DNA from: Gallionella sp.
GTDB lineage: Bacteria; Pseudomonadota; Gammaproteobacteria; Burkholderiales; Gallionellaceae
Assembly: GCA_028699065.1 (NCBI GenBank)
Contig: JAQVVH010000001.1
Location: forward strand, 186,001 to 250,000
DNA: 64,000 bases
Direction of reading: 5' to 3'
Shown: positions 49,279-57,154 of the stretch, piece after piece
Numbering within the stretch: position 1 is the first letter of the stretch
How the letters are laid out: every line of letters begins with the position of its first letter
The notes under the pieces: generated by a model
What the model was told of the DNA's origin: nothing
What the model saw: the letters and a program-made list of their open reading frames with translations, nothing else
Database searches by the model: none
Translations under genes and position numbers: made by a program

Positions 49279-50969
49279 TGCGCTTCTCCTTCATCAAACA
49301 AACCGCCCTGTGTCGCATTCACCCCTCGCGCCTTAGTCCCCTCAGCCGTTCGCCCTGAGTTTGTCGAAGGGCTGGGTGGAGCCTTCGGCAGATTTTCAAT
49401 CTGCAACGAATAATCGTCATGCCCCCACTCGCAGCGCGTCAGTACCTGTTTGGGTATCTTCTTCACTGTGAGGTTCGGATACTCACCCTTGCCACGGAAT
49501 GCAGTACACAACACCAACAAACTACGCTCCGGCCCCACTTCATCGGAAAGCTTCTGCAGCTGCTCATTGTTCAGGTTCGCCGTGGTGACGTAGATGAAAT
49601 CCCGCTCGGTGGAATGCCCATGCATCCAGTAATGTGCATCGCTGGGCGCATAGGTAAAGCCCTCCAGCTTGCACAAGGCTTGCGCCAGCATCTCGGCGTT
49701 GTATTCCTTGTTGATGACCCACTGCCCATAAGCATCCTGCCGCAACAGGCTGGGCGCGAGTTTGTAATAGCGGAAACCGCCGCCCCCTTGCCAATTCACC
49801 GCCTCAGAAATGCCGCCCTTATCCTCGCCATCAATCACCTTTTGCAGGCGCGGGATGATGTGCGTGTGGCAATGCTCGCCCAGCTCAATCATGATCCAGC
49901 GACGACCCATTTTGTGGGCGACTGCACCGGTGGTGCCGGAACCGGCGAAGGAATCGAGGACGAGGTCGCCTGGGTTAGTAGCGATTTCAAGGACTCGCTG
50001 AATCAGCCCCTCCGGTTTAGGCGTAATGAAATCGTCCACAAGAGAAGAGCTACTCAATACTGCACGCACCTCTTTTCTAGCAGCATCAGTGTGACTCGCA
50101 TATTCGTGAGACCACAAAGTTTGCGGCACCACACCTTGATTGCGCAGCAAGTGTTTATACCGTTTGAACGAAGGCGTTTTTCCAAGGCCATCCTTTCCCC
50201 AATAAATAAAGCCTTCGGCAATATGTCGAAGATGCTCATCTTTCGAGTAAGACCAAACGCGCGTTTTGCTTGGCCATATTTCTTCGCCAGTATTAGGCTG
50301 AATAATTGCGTAATAAAGGTTTGGGCGCTCTTCAACAGACTTGCTACAAGTGTAATTATCCGGGCGAAAAATTCCTTTCTCGTCTTCGTATTTGTATTGC
50401 CGATCCTTCTCTTCGGTTCGTGGGATTAGGTTTCTTTGCCAGCTTTCTGTTTTGCGATAAACCAGCACATGATCGTGCATGGGAGCAATAGTCTTGTGGT
50501 CGTTGGCAACTGCATATTTCTTCTGCCAAACCACATTCGCCACAAAGTTTCTTCGACCAAATACCTCGTCGCACAGCACTTTCAGGTAGTGCGCTTCGTT
50601 GTCATCAATTGTGATCCACAGCGATCCATCATCTGACAATAATTGCCGGATAATCTCAAGCCGGTCACGTATCAAGGAAAGCCAGATCGAATGCTCCACT
50701 CCATCGTCGTAATGCGTGAACGCACTGCCGGTGTTGTACGGAGGATCGATGAACACGCACTTAACCTTCCCTGCAAACTCCGCCTCCAAAGCTTTCAACG
50801 CCAGCAAGTTATCGCCAAAGATAAGCTGGTTATCGAAGATGTCGTCGTCCGTCACTAGATGCTTCGCGTGATAACTCTTCGCCGGGTCTTCCAGCAAAAT
50901 GCGCGGCTCCAGCTTGGGCCGGTTCTCCTTGCCAATCCAGGTGAGTTCGAGTTTTTGTTTGCCAGCCAT
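49275..50969 (-). CDS. mod: Type III DNA methyltransferase (Mod)
   Basis: Adenine-N6 methyltransferase that recognises the asymmetric target and modifies one strand. The 564 residues have the catalytic DPPYNTGSAF near residue 75 ahead of the SAM-binding LDSFAGSGTTGAVA near 345, the beta-class order usual for type III enzymes. Recognition is expected in the region between. Near the C-terminus, PSPSTNSGRTAEGT is the translation of a REP-like palindrome and interrupts an otherwise ordinary tail ending [13 protein letters not shown]. The start overlaps the upstream PHP-ATPase stop as TAATG. Confidence 0.93.
   Translation of the reverse strand: MAGKQKLELTWIGKENRPKLEPRILLEDPAKSYHAKHLVTDDDIFDNQLIFGDNLLALKALEAEFAGKVKCVFIDPPYNTGSAFTHYDDGVEHSIWLSLIRDRLEIIRQLLSDDGSLWITIDDNEAHYLKVLCDEVFGRRNFVANVVWQKKYAVANDHKTIAPMHDHVLVYRKTESWQRNLIPRTEEKDRQYKYEDEKGIFRPDNYTCSKSVEERPNLYYAIIQPNTGEEIWPSKTRVWSYSKDEHLRHIAEGFIYWGKDGLGKTPSFKRYKHLLRNQGVVPQTLWSHEYASHTDAARKEVRAVLSSSSLVDDFITPKPEGLIQRVLEIATNPGDLVLDSFAGSGTTGAVAHKMGRRWIMIELGEHCHTHIIPRLQKVIDGEDKGGISEAVNWQGGGGFRYYKLAPSLLRQDAYGQWVINKEYNAEMLAQALCKLEGFTYAPSDAHYWMHGHSTERDFIYVTTANLNNEQLQKLSDEVGPERSLLVLCTAFRGKGEYPNLTVKKIPKQVLTRCEWGHDDYSLQIENLPKAPPSPSTNSGRTAEGTKARGVNATQGGLFDEGEAQ
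49346..49372. repeat. REP-like palindromic element inside mod
   Basis: CCGTTCGCCCTGAGTTTGTCGAAGGGC resembles the widespread extragenic palindrome whose core reads TTCGCCCTGAG...TGTCGAAGGG. CCCT..GTCGAAGGG arms give a small hairpin. Such elements are normally intergenic; this one is read through in frame as part of Mod. I noticed no second copy in the window. Confidence 0.6.
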
Positions 50970-53900
50970 TAGTGGTATTTCCCTGAGCGATTGTCGAATG
51001 CAGGTTTTGTTCCTTCCAATACAGTAACAACAGAACCATTCAACACTGTGTTTTCGATTGCACCAGCCTTGTAGTTGATAGTGGAATTAGCCGCCCGGTC
51101 GAATTGCGCATGAATGATCTGTTCCGCGTCACACACGACAGCCAAATTCGGATTGTGCGTGACCATGATGATCTGCCGGTGCTTCTTGGCTTCGGAAAGA
51201 ACGGGAACCAATAGCCTGAAAACTGTTTCGTTATCCAAATTTTCTTCCGGCTGGTCAAGAATGATAGGGAGCTTGCCGATGTCCACCAACAGGTAAAAGA
51301 TCAGCAACAAAGCGCCTCGTTGACCAGGAGAAAGCTGCTCAATTTGTGTGTCCTGGAACGACAATGAATACCTAGGTTCAAGGAAATTTAATCCGAAGAT
51401 AAGGTCATAGACGGACACTGCGGACTGGCCTTTTTTCAGCACGTTCGAAATTCCAATAGCCGAAGACCCATTCCCCTTCGCTGCCTGGGATACCTTCTCA
51501 TGCAGGGCCTTGATGAAAGCGAGCGTTCCTTCTTTTGAATTTAAATTGTGACTGTCAAACAATTTCCTGACCGTTTCCGAGGCATCATCCAGCCCCCGGA
51601 ATTCACCGGAATTTTGCTTGATCAAATTGAACAACAAATCTGAAATGGCATCCGCAGTAGCAGCCAGCGTTGCCTGAAACTGAAGTCGATAGTCCTCGCG
51701 GATCAGGCTATTTTTTTGGATTAAGTCTTGGACTGGCTTGAAAAGCTCCTCGCGTGCAAATCGTTGTGCATTCAGAGTGTCAAATATCTCACCTGACAAA
51801 TTCAGGCGTTTCTCTTCCAGCTCCTTCAGTTGTACTGGCAGCTCCTTGAGCTGAGCTATTCGCGTCTCCAATCCAACCTTGGTTTCTGGTTCGGTTGGGC
51901 TACCATTCAACTCCGCAAGCTTCTTGTTCCAGCCTAATAGTTGACGCTGATAAGATTCAAATTGCTGCTGTGGCGCATCCAGCTTCGCGGTGAGTGTTTG
52001 TTTCTTTGCGGCAAGCGTTTCTATCTCACCAGATAGCTTTTCAGACTCGACTTTCAGATTGGCCTGTTTAGCAGATATTTCTCCTGATTTCTCATCGAGC
52101 ACAGCAGTTTTAACCTCAATGGTCGCCAGATCAGTCCATGCGACTCCAAGAACATCAAGATCGTCAGATGCTTCCAGTTGGGTCTGGTCAAATGTACGCT
52201 GAAGCAGGCGCAGCCTTTCACGAATATTCGCTATCGCCTTTTGTTGCTTGGCAGACCCCGTATTCTCCGACGCAATATCTTGCGCACGCTTCTTCGCGGC
52301 CTCTGTCTGCTGATTGATTGCAGCCAGTTCTTCTGCCGCCACCTTCTGCTCTGGATTCAGAGCCTCTGCTGGCTGAAGCACTTCTGCCGGTTTCAGCTTC
52401 CCATACTCCTCAATTTGCTTGGTCTTCAACAAGAGCAAGTCCGTCAGCTTATCCAACTCGACTGGCTGTAGCTGCTCCTCGATACGCACGATTGAAGCAT
52501 TAATTGAGGCGAGGTCCTTGCGATACTCCCCCAACCGATTTCTGAGTGCCTGCTCTTGCTGCTCAGTGAGTTGATCAAAGTCCAGCGCTCCAAGGCGCAT
52601 CTCTTCCTTCGTATGAGAAAAGATCACTGACCTTAGCTCTTTTTCAAAGGCGTTCGATTTCCCGGATACATGCTCGTTACAGAGCTCTTCAAAATAGCCT
52701 TGTGGGATGTATCGCACCAACTCGGCTTTCTCCTCCGTCGGTAATTCATTCAGAGGGCGGGCCTCGGTGCTCGCATCACGCCAAGTCAGCGTTCCAGTGA
52801 AATGCCTCGCTGGCTCCCCAGATTTGCCAAAGAATCTGTCTTTTTTCAGAAAGCTGAAATGCCTCGATTGTTTAGAATGACCGAGCGTAGCGATGACATC
52901 AGCCAAGGCACTTTTGCCACTGCCTTTGTTGCCAATAATGGCTACCAAATCAGGATTCAATGGGATGTCGCAACCATGGAGCCAATGACCGACCTCGGCT
53001 TTACCCCCTGTTTTGATGACCTCAATCGAGTCTATGTAATATGTCTTGTTATAGTCTATCGATTGCAGCTTGGGGGGAATTTCGCCAATGAAGGAACGTC
53101 TTGCCGGCTCCAGAATGGCATGTTTAAGTCCACGAAACGAGGGATCAGCCTTAATCCACGTTATCTTGCCAGATGGAAAGTCTCCGTAGCCGCGCTTGTT
53201 ATTATCCCCTGGCGTACCCACGAAGCAATGCGCATCGCTCCCTGAAACTGCCAAGCGGGGCTCATTTTTCAAGGCAGCTTGGAAATTTTTTATGAACTTG
53301 GTGTTGCCAGCTGTTTCCTCACCTGCGAATGCTGCCCATAAGTCGGAATCTCTTGTCTCAAAAATTGGCGAGTTTTGAAATAAATTCATGACATATGCGT
53401 AATGCTCTTGCCATTTAACATCCGCCAAGCCGTCATTTGTGTCCCAAGGCATAAAACCTATCGCATAACCGTTAGGAACCTTGAGGATTGCCTCCCTGTA
53501 AGAATCAGGATTTATTTCTGCAATCATCGCTCCTGCCAACAACGCTTTTTCATTATTTGCATCAATCTCGTTCTTGGTGAAGCCATGCACTTTGAGCTTG
53601 TCGTCTCCAACGTCCCTTGCAAGCTCAATAAGCGCTGGTTTTGATAGCAGTCTATTAATCAGCTCAATTTTCAGCGTTGACATGAAGTCACGCAATGACT
53701 GCTCCTCAATTTCATCTGAAAATATGACATGAGCATTCAGACGTCCTTTCATTGGAGCAGCAAGCCGCAACTCTATTCCAGGGAAGACTTTCTTCCTCAG
53801 CACAGGTGCGCCGGGCTCCTTGAGTCTATTTTGCAGCGCAAACCATCCATCAAATGTCCAGTAGTCCATGATGGCAAACACAACAGGCTTCGCGTTGTTC

Positions 53901-54055
53901 ATGGCTTCAATCATCTCATCGACCAGTTTCCTGTTGTGATCCGACAACAGGTCGCCATCGAATTTTGTACCCAGCCAATGGAATGATGCTGGTGTATGCA
54001 CATGCAAGTCCCACTGATTCCACTGTGCTCCCCTCGCGAGTTCTCTTCTGCTCAT
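50969..54055 (-). CDS. PHP-domain plus SMC/ABC-like ATPase, restriction-associated
   Basis: A 1028-residue protein; ATG 54055 is preferred over 54070 because GGGAGGT lies upstream and the start then overlaps the helicase stop by one base (TGATG). Residues 1-320 resemble a PHP phosphoesterase: WDLHVHT (HxH, about 16-21), FPGIEL (91-96), NAHVIF, and SGSDAHCF (271-278); the usual D-H pair reads MDYW, lacking the His. From 365 on it is an SMC/RecN-like ABC ATPase: Walker A IGNKGSGKSAL (374-384), a long coiled coil (about 480-800), signature LSPGQRGALLLIF, and Walker B PIILDQPEENLDNE. It resembles the TrlF-type proteins linked to restriction systems. Base composition is more AT-rich than the flanking core genes. 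Confidence 0.8.
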   Translation of the reverse strand: MSRRELARGAQWNQWDLHVHTPASFHWLGTKFDGDLLSDHNRKLVDEMIEAMNNAKPVVFAIMDYWTFDGWFALQNRLKEPGAPVLRKKVFPGIELRLAAPMKGRLNAHVIFSDEIEEQSLRDFMSTLKIELINRLLSKPALIELARDVGDDKLKVHGFTKNEIDANNEKALLAGAMIAEINPDSYREAILKVPNGYAIGFMPWDTNDGLADVKWQEHYAYVMNLFQNSPIFETRDSDLWAAFAGEETAGNTKFIKNFQAALKNEPRLAVSGSDAHCFVGTPGDNNKRGYGDFPSGKITWIKADPSFRGLKHAILEPARRSFIGEIPPKLQSIDYNKTYYIDSIEVIKTGGKAEVGHWLHGCDIPLNPDLVAIIGNKGSGKSALADVIATLGHSKQSRHFSFLKKDRFFGKSGEPARHFTGTLTWRDASTEARPLNELPTEEKAELVRYIPQGYFEELCNEHVSGKSNAFEKELRSVIFSHTKEEMRLGALDFDQLTEQQEQALRNRLGEYRKDLASINASIVRIEEQLQPVELDKLTDLLLLKTKQIEEYGKLKPAEVLQPAEALNPEQKVAAEELAAINQQTEAAKKRAQDIASENTGSAKQQKAIANIRERLRLLQRTFDQTQLEASDDLDVLGVAWTDLATIEVKTAVLDEKSGEISAKQANLKVESEKLSGEIETLAAKKQTLTAKLDAPQQQFESYQRQLLGWNKKLAELNGSPTEPETKVGLETRIAQLKELPVQLKELEEKRLNLSGEIFDTLNAQRFAREELFKPVQDLIQKNSLIREDYRLQFQATLAATADAISDLLFNLIKQNSGEFRGLDDASETVRKLFDSHNLNSKEGTLAFIKALHEKVSQAAKGNGSSAIGISNVLKKGQSAVSVYDLIFGLNFLEPRYSLSFQDTQIEQLSPGQRGALLLIFYLLVDIGKLPIILDQPEENLDNETVFRLLVPVLSEAKKHRQIIMVTHNPNLAVVCDAEQIIHAQFDRAANSTINYKAGAIENTVLNGSVVTVLEGTKPAFDNRSGKYH

Positions 54056-57036
54056 CACACTACCTCCCATTCACAGGCAAACAATGGTTTCACTGTCACT
54101 TGCTGCAACAGTTGTGTTTCCAGTTCATCAATTAAATTGTCTCGACGTGTTTGAATCTCATCTTGGCGCTGGAAGAGTTCTCGGCGTTTTCGGTCTCGAT
54201 GACCTTCAAGGTCGCGCTGCTCCTTCTGTACTGCAAGCTTCTCCGCCAAAGTGGCAACACCTTTGCTCTTTGTACGTATTTCTTTGATCTGGCGGTCGAG
54301 TTCTTTGATTTCCCGCTCCAGGCCGACTTTCAGGTCATCCGCCCATGAGTCGAGCTTGTCTGTTTCTTGAGCAAAGAAGCTGAGGTTACGGGTTTCAAGT
54401 TCGCTCAGAATCTGCGCCCTTTGTTTTGAGATTTCCGTCTCCAGAAATGAAGGCACCCAAACGTTAGCTGCCGCAAAGTCGAGCATGTTCTGCTCTGCCA
54501 CTGTCTGAACATCTGGCAAAGAAACTTGTTCTGGCAGGCTATGCAATCTCGGCAACAAAACGGAGTTCGCTGGTATGTTGAGTAGCTTCTCGGTGATGTC
54601 TTGATCGTAGATATTGCTAGTACGGTCAACGGCTGCCATCAACATATGCTCCTCAGAGGCACCAAGTGATTGAACCTTTAGTTTCTGTACCAACAGGGTT
54701 CCGGACTTGCCTCGTAGCTCCTCAACGACAGACACCTTTGATCCATAGGCATCGTAATCAAAGACCAGTTTGCTGGGCTGCAATGGTTGACGTTGCGCAT
54801 GCTCAATAAGCGATTGCGCCAAAGGGTGGGCCATGCGGTAGATGTGCGCCTCTTCGCTGCGGCGGGGTAATTCGTAACGGCCAAGCGGGATCGAAGATGA
54901 CGCAGCCACCTTTAAGCCGTCTGGCACGGTATTAAGCTTGAATCCGGTATCGTCGCCGTCGAAGTCAGCGTGTCCATTCAAGGCAGCACGAGTGAATCTC
55001 ATTAACAGGCGTTCGAGCCTGCCCAGCGAGGCGCGGGCATTTTGGTCGCGCAGGCGCAGTCTTTCTTGCACATCTTCGTCAAAGTTTTCGAGCAACGACT
55101 TACGGGCGTTGATCATCGCATCGTTGATCTCCCCCGCCAGGTCGAGTTGGAGTTGCTGGAAGGCGGTATGAATTGCATCGGGATGACGGCAGGTTTGGTA
55201 TATCTCGGCGATGCGGCGCTCGAAGTCCACGCCGGACTCCACCGCCCCCAACACTTCATCGCTTGCGCCGAACACGCCATCGAATAGCTGAAACTTCTGC
55301 GCCAGCAGCTCATACACACGCTTGTCAGCTTCGTTTTCGCGATTCAGGAAGTTGACCACTACGACATCGTGCTTTTGCCCGTAACGATGGCATCGACCAA
55401 TGCGCTGTTCAATACGTTGGGGGTTCCACGGCAAGTCGTAGTTGATGACCATGGAACAAAACTGAAGGTTGATGCCTTCGGCCCCAGCCTCGGTCGCAAT
55501 CATGAGCGAGCCCTGCTCCCGGAAATAATCTACCAGCGCTGCTCTTGTATCTGCCGTGCGTGATCCGGTTACGCGGTCTGTTCCCTCATGGCGCTTTATC
55601 CATTCGGAATAGATGCGGCGCGACTTTTCGTCGTTATTCGTTCCATTGAACAGAACAACTCCGGGCGTTCCTTCGCCAAACTCAGGCGTACTTGCAAGCA
55701 GGTTCAGCAGATAGTCCTGGGTGCGTCTCGATTCGGTAAAGATGATGGCCTTCTTGGCTGCACCCAATTCTTCCAATTTCTTGAATGCGACCTTTAAGGC
55801 TTGCAGCAACGCCAGTCCCTTGGCGTTCTCTGTTATCGACACGGCAAGGCTACGGAATGATTCCAACTCGGCAATTTCTGCCTTGATGGCGACAATCTCA
55901 CCCTCCGTCTTGGCTTTGCCATTACTCTGGACTTCTGCCTCGGTTTCTTCGGCCAATTCATCGAGTGCCTCAAAGTCTTGGTCTAGTTCTTCAGCGAGAT
56001 CGAGACTGGCGGCTTTGTCGTCCAAGGCTTGCTTGAGTCGTTTGATCAGTGTTTCCAGAGCACCGGCAATAGCAAACGTTGAAGATGCCAGTAGCTTGCG
56101 CAGTACCAGTGTGATGAGCTGCCGTTGGCTATTGGGCAATGCGAACAGTGAATCGCGTTGCAGGTATTCCGAGACCAAGTTGTACAGCCTGGTCTCGTCT
56201 ACGCCGGGCATGAACTCTTCCAGCATCGGTATCCGCCGTGTGTACTTCACGTAGGCTTCTACTTGGCGGCGCAGGGTGCGTTTGCAGATCGGCTGGATGC
56301 GGCTCTTGAGCGCATCAAAGCTGGCGGCATCCTTGAGCTGACCGAATTGGGTCTTAAAGCTATCCAAGTCTCCAAACACACGGTCATCGACGATGCTGAC
56401 CAACCCATACAGTTCCAGAAGAGAATTCTGTAGCGGAGTGGCGGTGAGCAATACTTTATGGACGTTTGATAGGGCATCCCGCAGGATGTTTGCTGTTTTA
56501 TTGTCCGGTTTGTAAACATTGCGCAGTCGGTGTGCTTCGTCAATCACCACCAAGTCCCAAGGAACGGATTGAAGCTCCTTTGCCTTGCCTGCTGCGAATT
56601 GATAGGAACAAATGAGGACTGACTTAGATTCGAATGGATTCTGCGCTCCATCCTTGATTGCCTGCTTGAAGGACTTGGCTTCTAAAATGGATGCGGTGAT
56701 ACCGAATTTGTCTGCCAGCTCCTGATGCCACTGCTTGCGCAGATTGGCCGGGGCAATGACAAGGATACGTCGCTTGCGCTCTGCCCAACGTTGCGCGATA
56801 AGCAATCCCGCCTCGATGGTCTTACCCAATCCGACCTCATCCGCGAGGATGACGCCCTTGGATAGGGGATTGCTTGAGGCAAACAGCGCGGCATCAATCT
56901 GATGCGGATTCAGATCCACCTGAGCATCCAGCAACGCGCCCGCCATGCTATCCATCGAATCCGAAGCGGCACGCAGGGTTAATTGATGCGCGAAATAGGC
57001 TAGTTGATGGGGGCTGTATTCTGGCTTGGTCATCAT
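54055..57036 (-). CDS. SNF2/RapA-type DEAH helicase, first gene of the defence operon
   Basis: A 993-residue Swi2/Snf2-family ATPase. Walker A is LADEVGLGKTIEAGLL near 65-79, the DEAH box is LVVIDEAHRLRN near 165, LLTATPLQNSLLELYG near 195, and motifs V-VI are AGAEGINLQFC and PQRIEQRIGRCHRYGQ near 520-550. An inserted acidic stretch (about 340-370) splits the two RecA lobes, and the last 150 residues form a charged coiled coil. ATG-ATG at 57036/57033 lacks a clear ribosome binding site. It is like RapA or the DrmD helicase of DISARM in core motifs, but DISARM genes A-C are absent here. Confidence 0.88.
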   Translation of the reverse strand: MMTKPEYSPHQLAYFAHQLTLRAASDSMDSMAGALLDAQVDLNPHQIDAALFASSNPLSKGVILADEVGLGKTIEAGLLIAQRWAERKRRILVIAPANLRKQWHQELADKFGITASILEAKSFKQAIKDGAQNPFESKSVLICSYQFAAGKAKELQSVPWDLVVIDEAHRLRNVYKPDNKTANILRDALSNVHKVLLTATPLQNSLLELYGLVSIVDDRVFGDLDSFKTQFGQLKDAASFDALKSRIQPICKRTLRRQVEAYVKYTRRIPMLEEFMPGVDETRLYNLVSEYLQRDSLFALPNSQRQLITLVLRKLLASSTFAIAGALETLIKRLKQALDDKAASLDLAEELDQDFEALDELAEETEAEVQSNGKAKTEGEIVAIKAEIAELESFRSLAVSITENAKGLALLQALKVAFKKLEELGAAKKAIIFTESRRTQDYLLNLLASTPEFGEGTPGVVLFNGTNNDEKSRRIYSEWIKRHEGTDRVTGSRTADTRAALVDYFREQGSLMIATEAGAEGINLQFCSMVINYDLPWNPQRIEQRIGRCHRYGQKHDVVVVNFLNRENEADKRVYELLAQKFQLFDGVFGASDEVLGAVESGVDFERRIAEIYQTCRHPDAIHTAFQQLQLDLAGEINDAMINARKSLLENFDEDVQERLRLRDQNARASLGRLERLLMRFTRAALNGHADFDGDDTGFKLNTVPDGLKVAASSSIPLGRYELPRRSEEAHIYRMAHPLAQSLIEHAQRQPLQPSKLVFDYDAYGSKVSVVEELRGKSGTLLVQKLKVQSLGASEEHMLMAAVDRTSNIYDQDITEKLLNIPANSVLLPRLHSLPEQVSLPDVQTVAEQNMLDFAAANVWVPSFLETEISKQRAQILSELETRNLSFFAQETDKLDSWADDLKVGLEREIKELDRQIKEIRTKSKGVATLAEKLAVQKEQRDLEGHRDRKRRELFQRQDEIQTRRDNLIDELETQLLQQVTVKPLFACEWEVV

Positions 57037-57106
57037 TTTCGATCAGCATTTTCTTGACTTCACAGGACGAAGTGTTTCACCTGGCAAGCTTAAAGTCCAT
57101 AGACCG

Positions 57107-57140
57107 AAAAGCCTATATATAAAGTACTAGTTGGGCTTTT
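57107..57140 (-). terminator. Possible relA terminator / island boundary hairpin
   Basis: AAAAGCC at 57107-57113 pairs with GGCTTTT at 57134-57140 around a 20-base AT-rich loop (TATATATAAAGTACTAGT). It lies just after the relA stop; the AT-rich loop could also carry the promoter of the helicase gene. This 118-base gap holds no gene. Confidence 0.4.
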
Positions 57141-57154
57141 TACCTAAGCAAAAC

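Noticed and set aside
46591-57036. DISARM or BREX assignment of the island
   Set aside because: The SNF2 helicase and methyltransferase suggested DISARM, but drmA, drmB and drmC are absent, and no pglZ or brxC-like gene is present. The methyltransferase and nuclease are clearly type III.
46586-57128. AGTACT at both ends of the defence island (46586 and 57123) as insertion-site repeats
   Set aside because: Only a six-base palindrome with no longer shared flank; chance is a sufficient explanation. No integrase or transposase is present.
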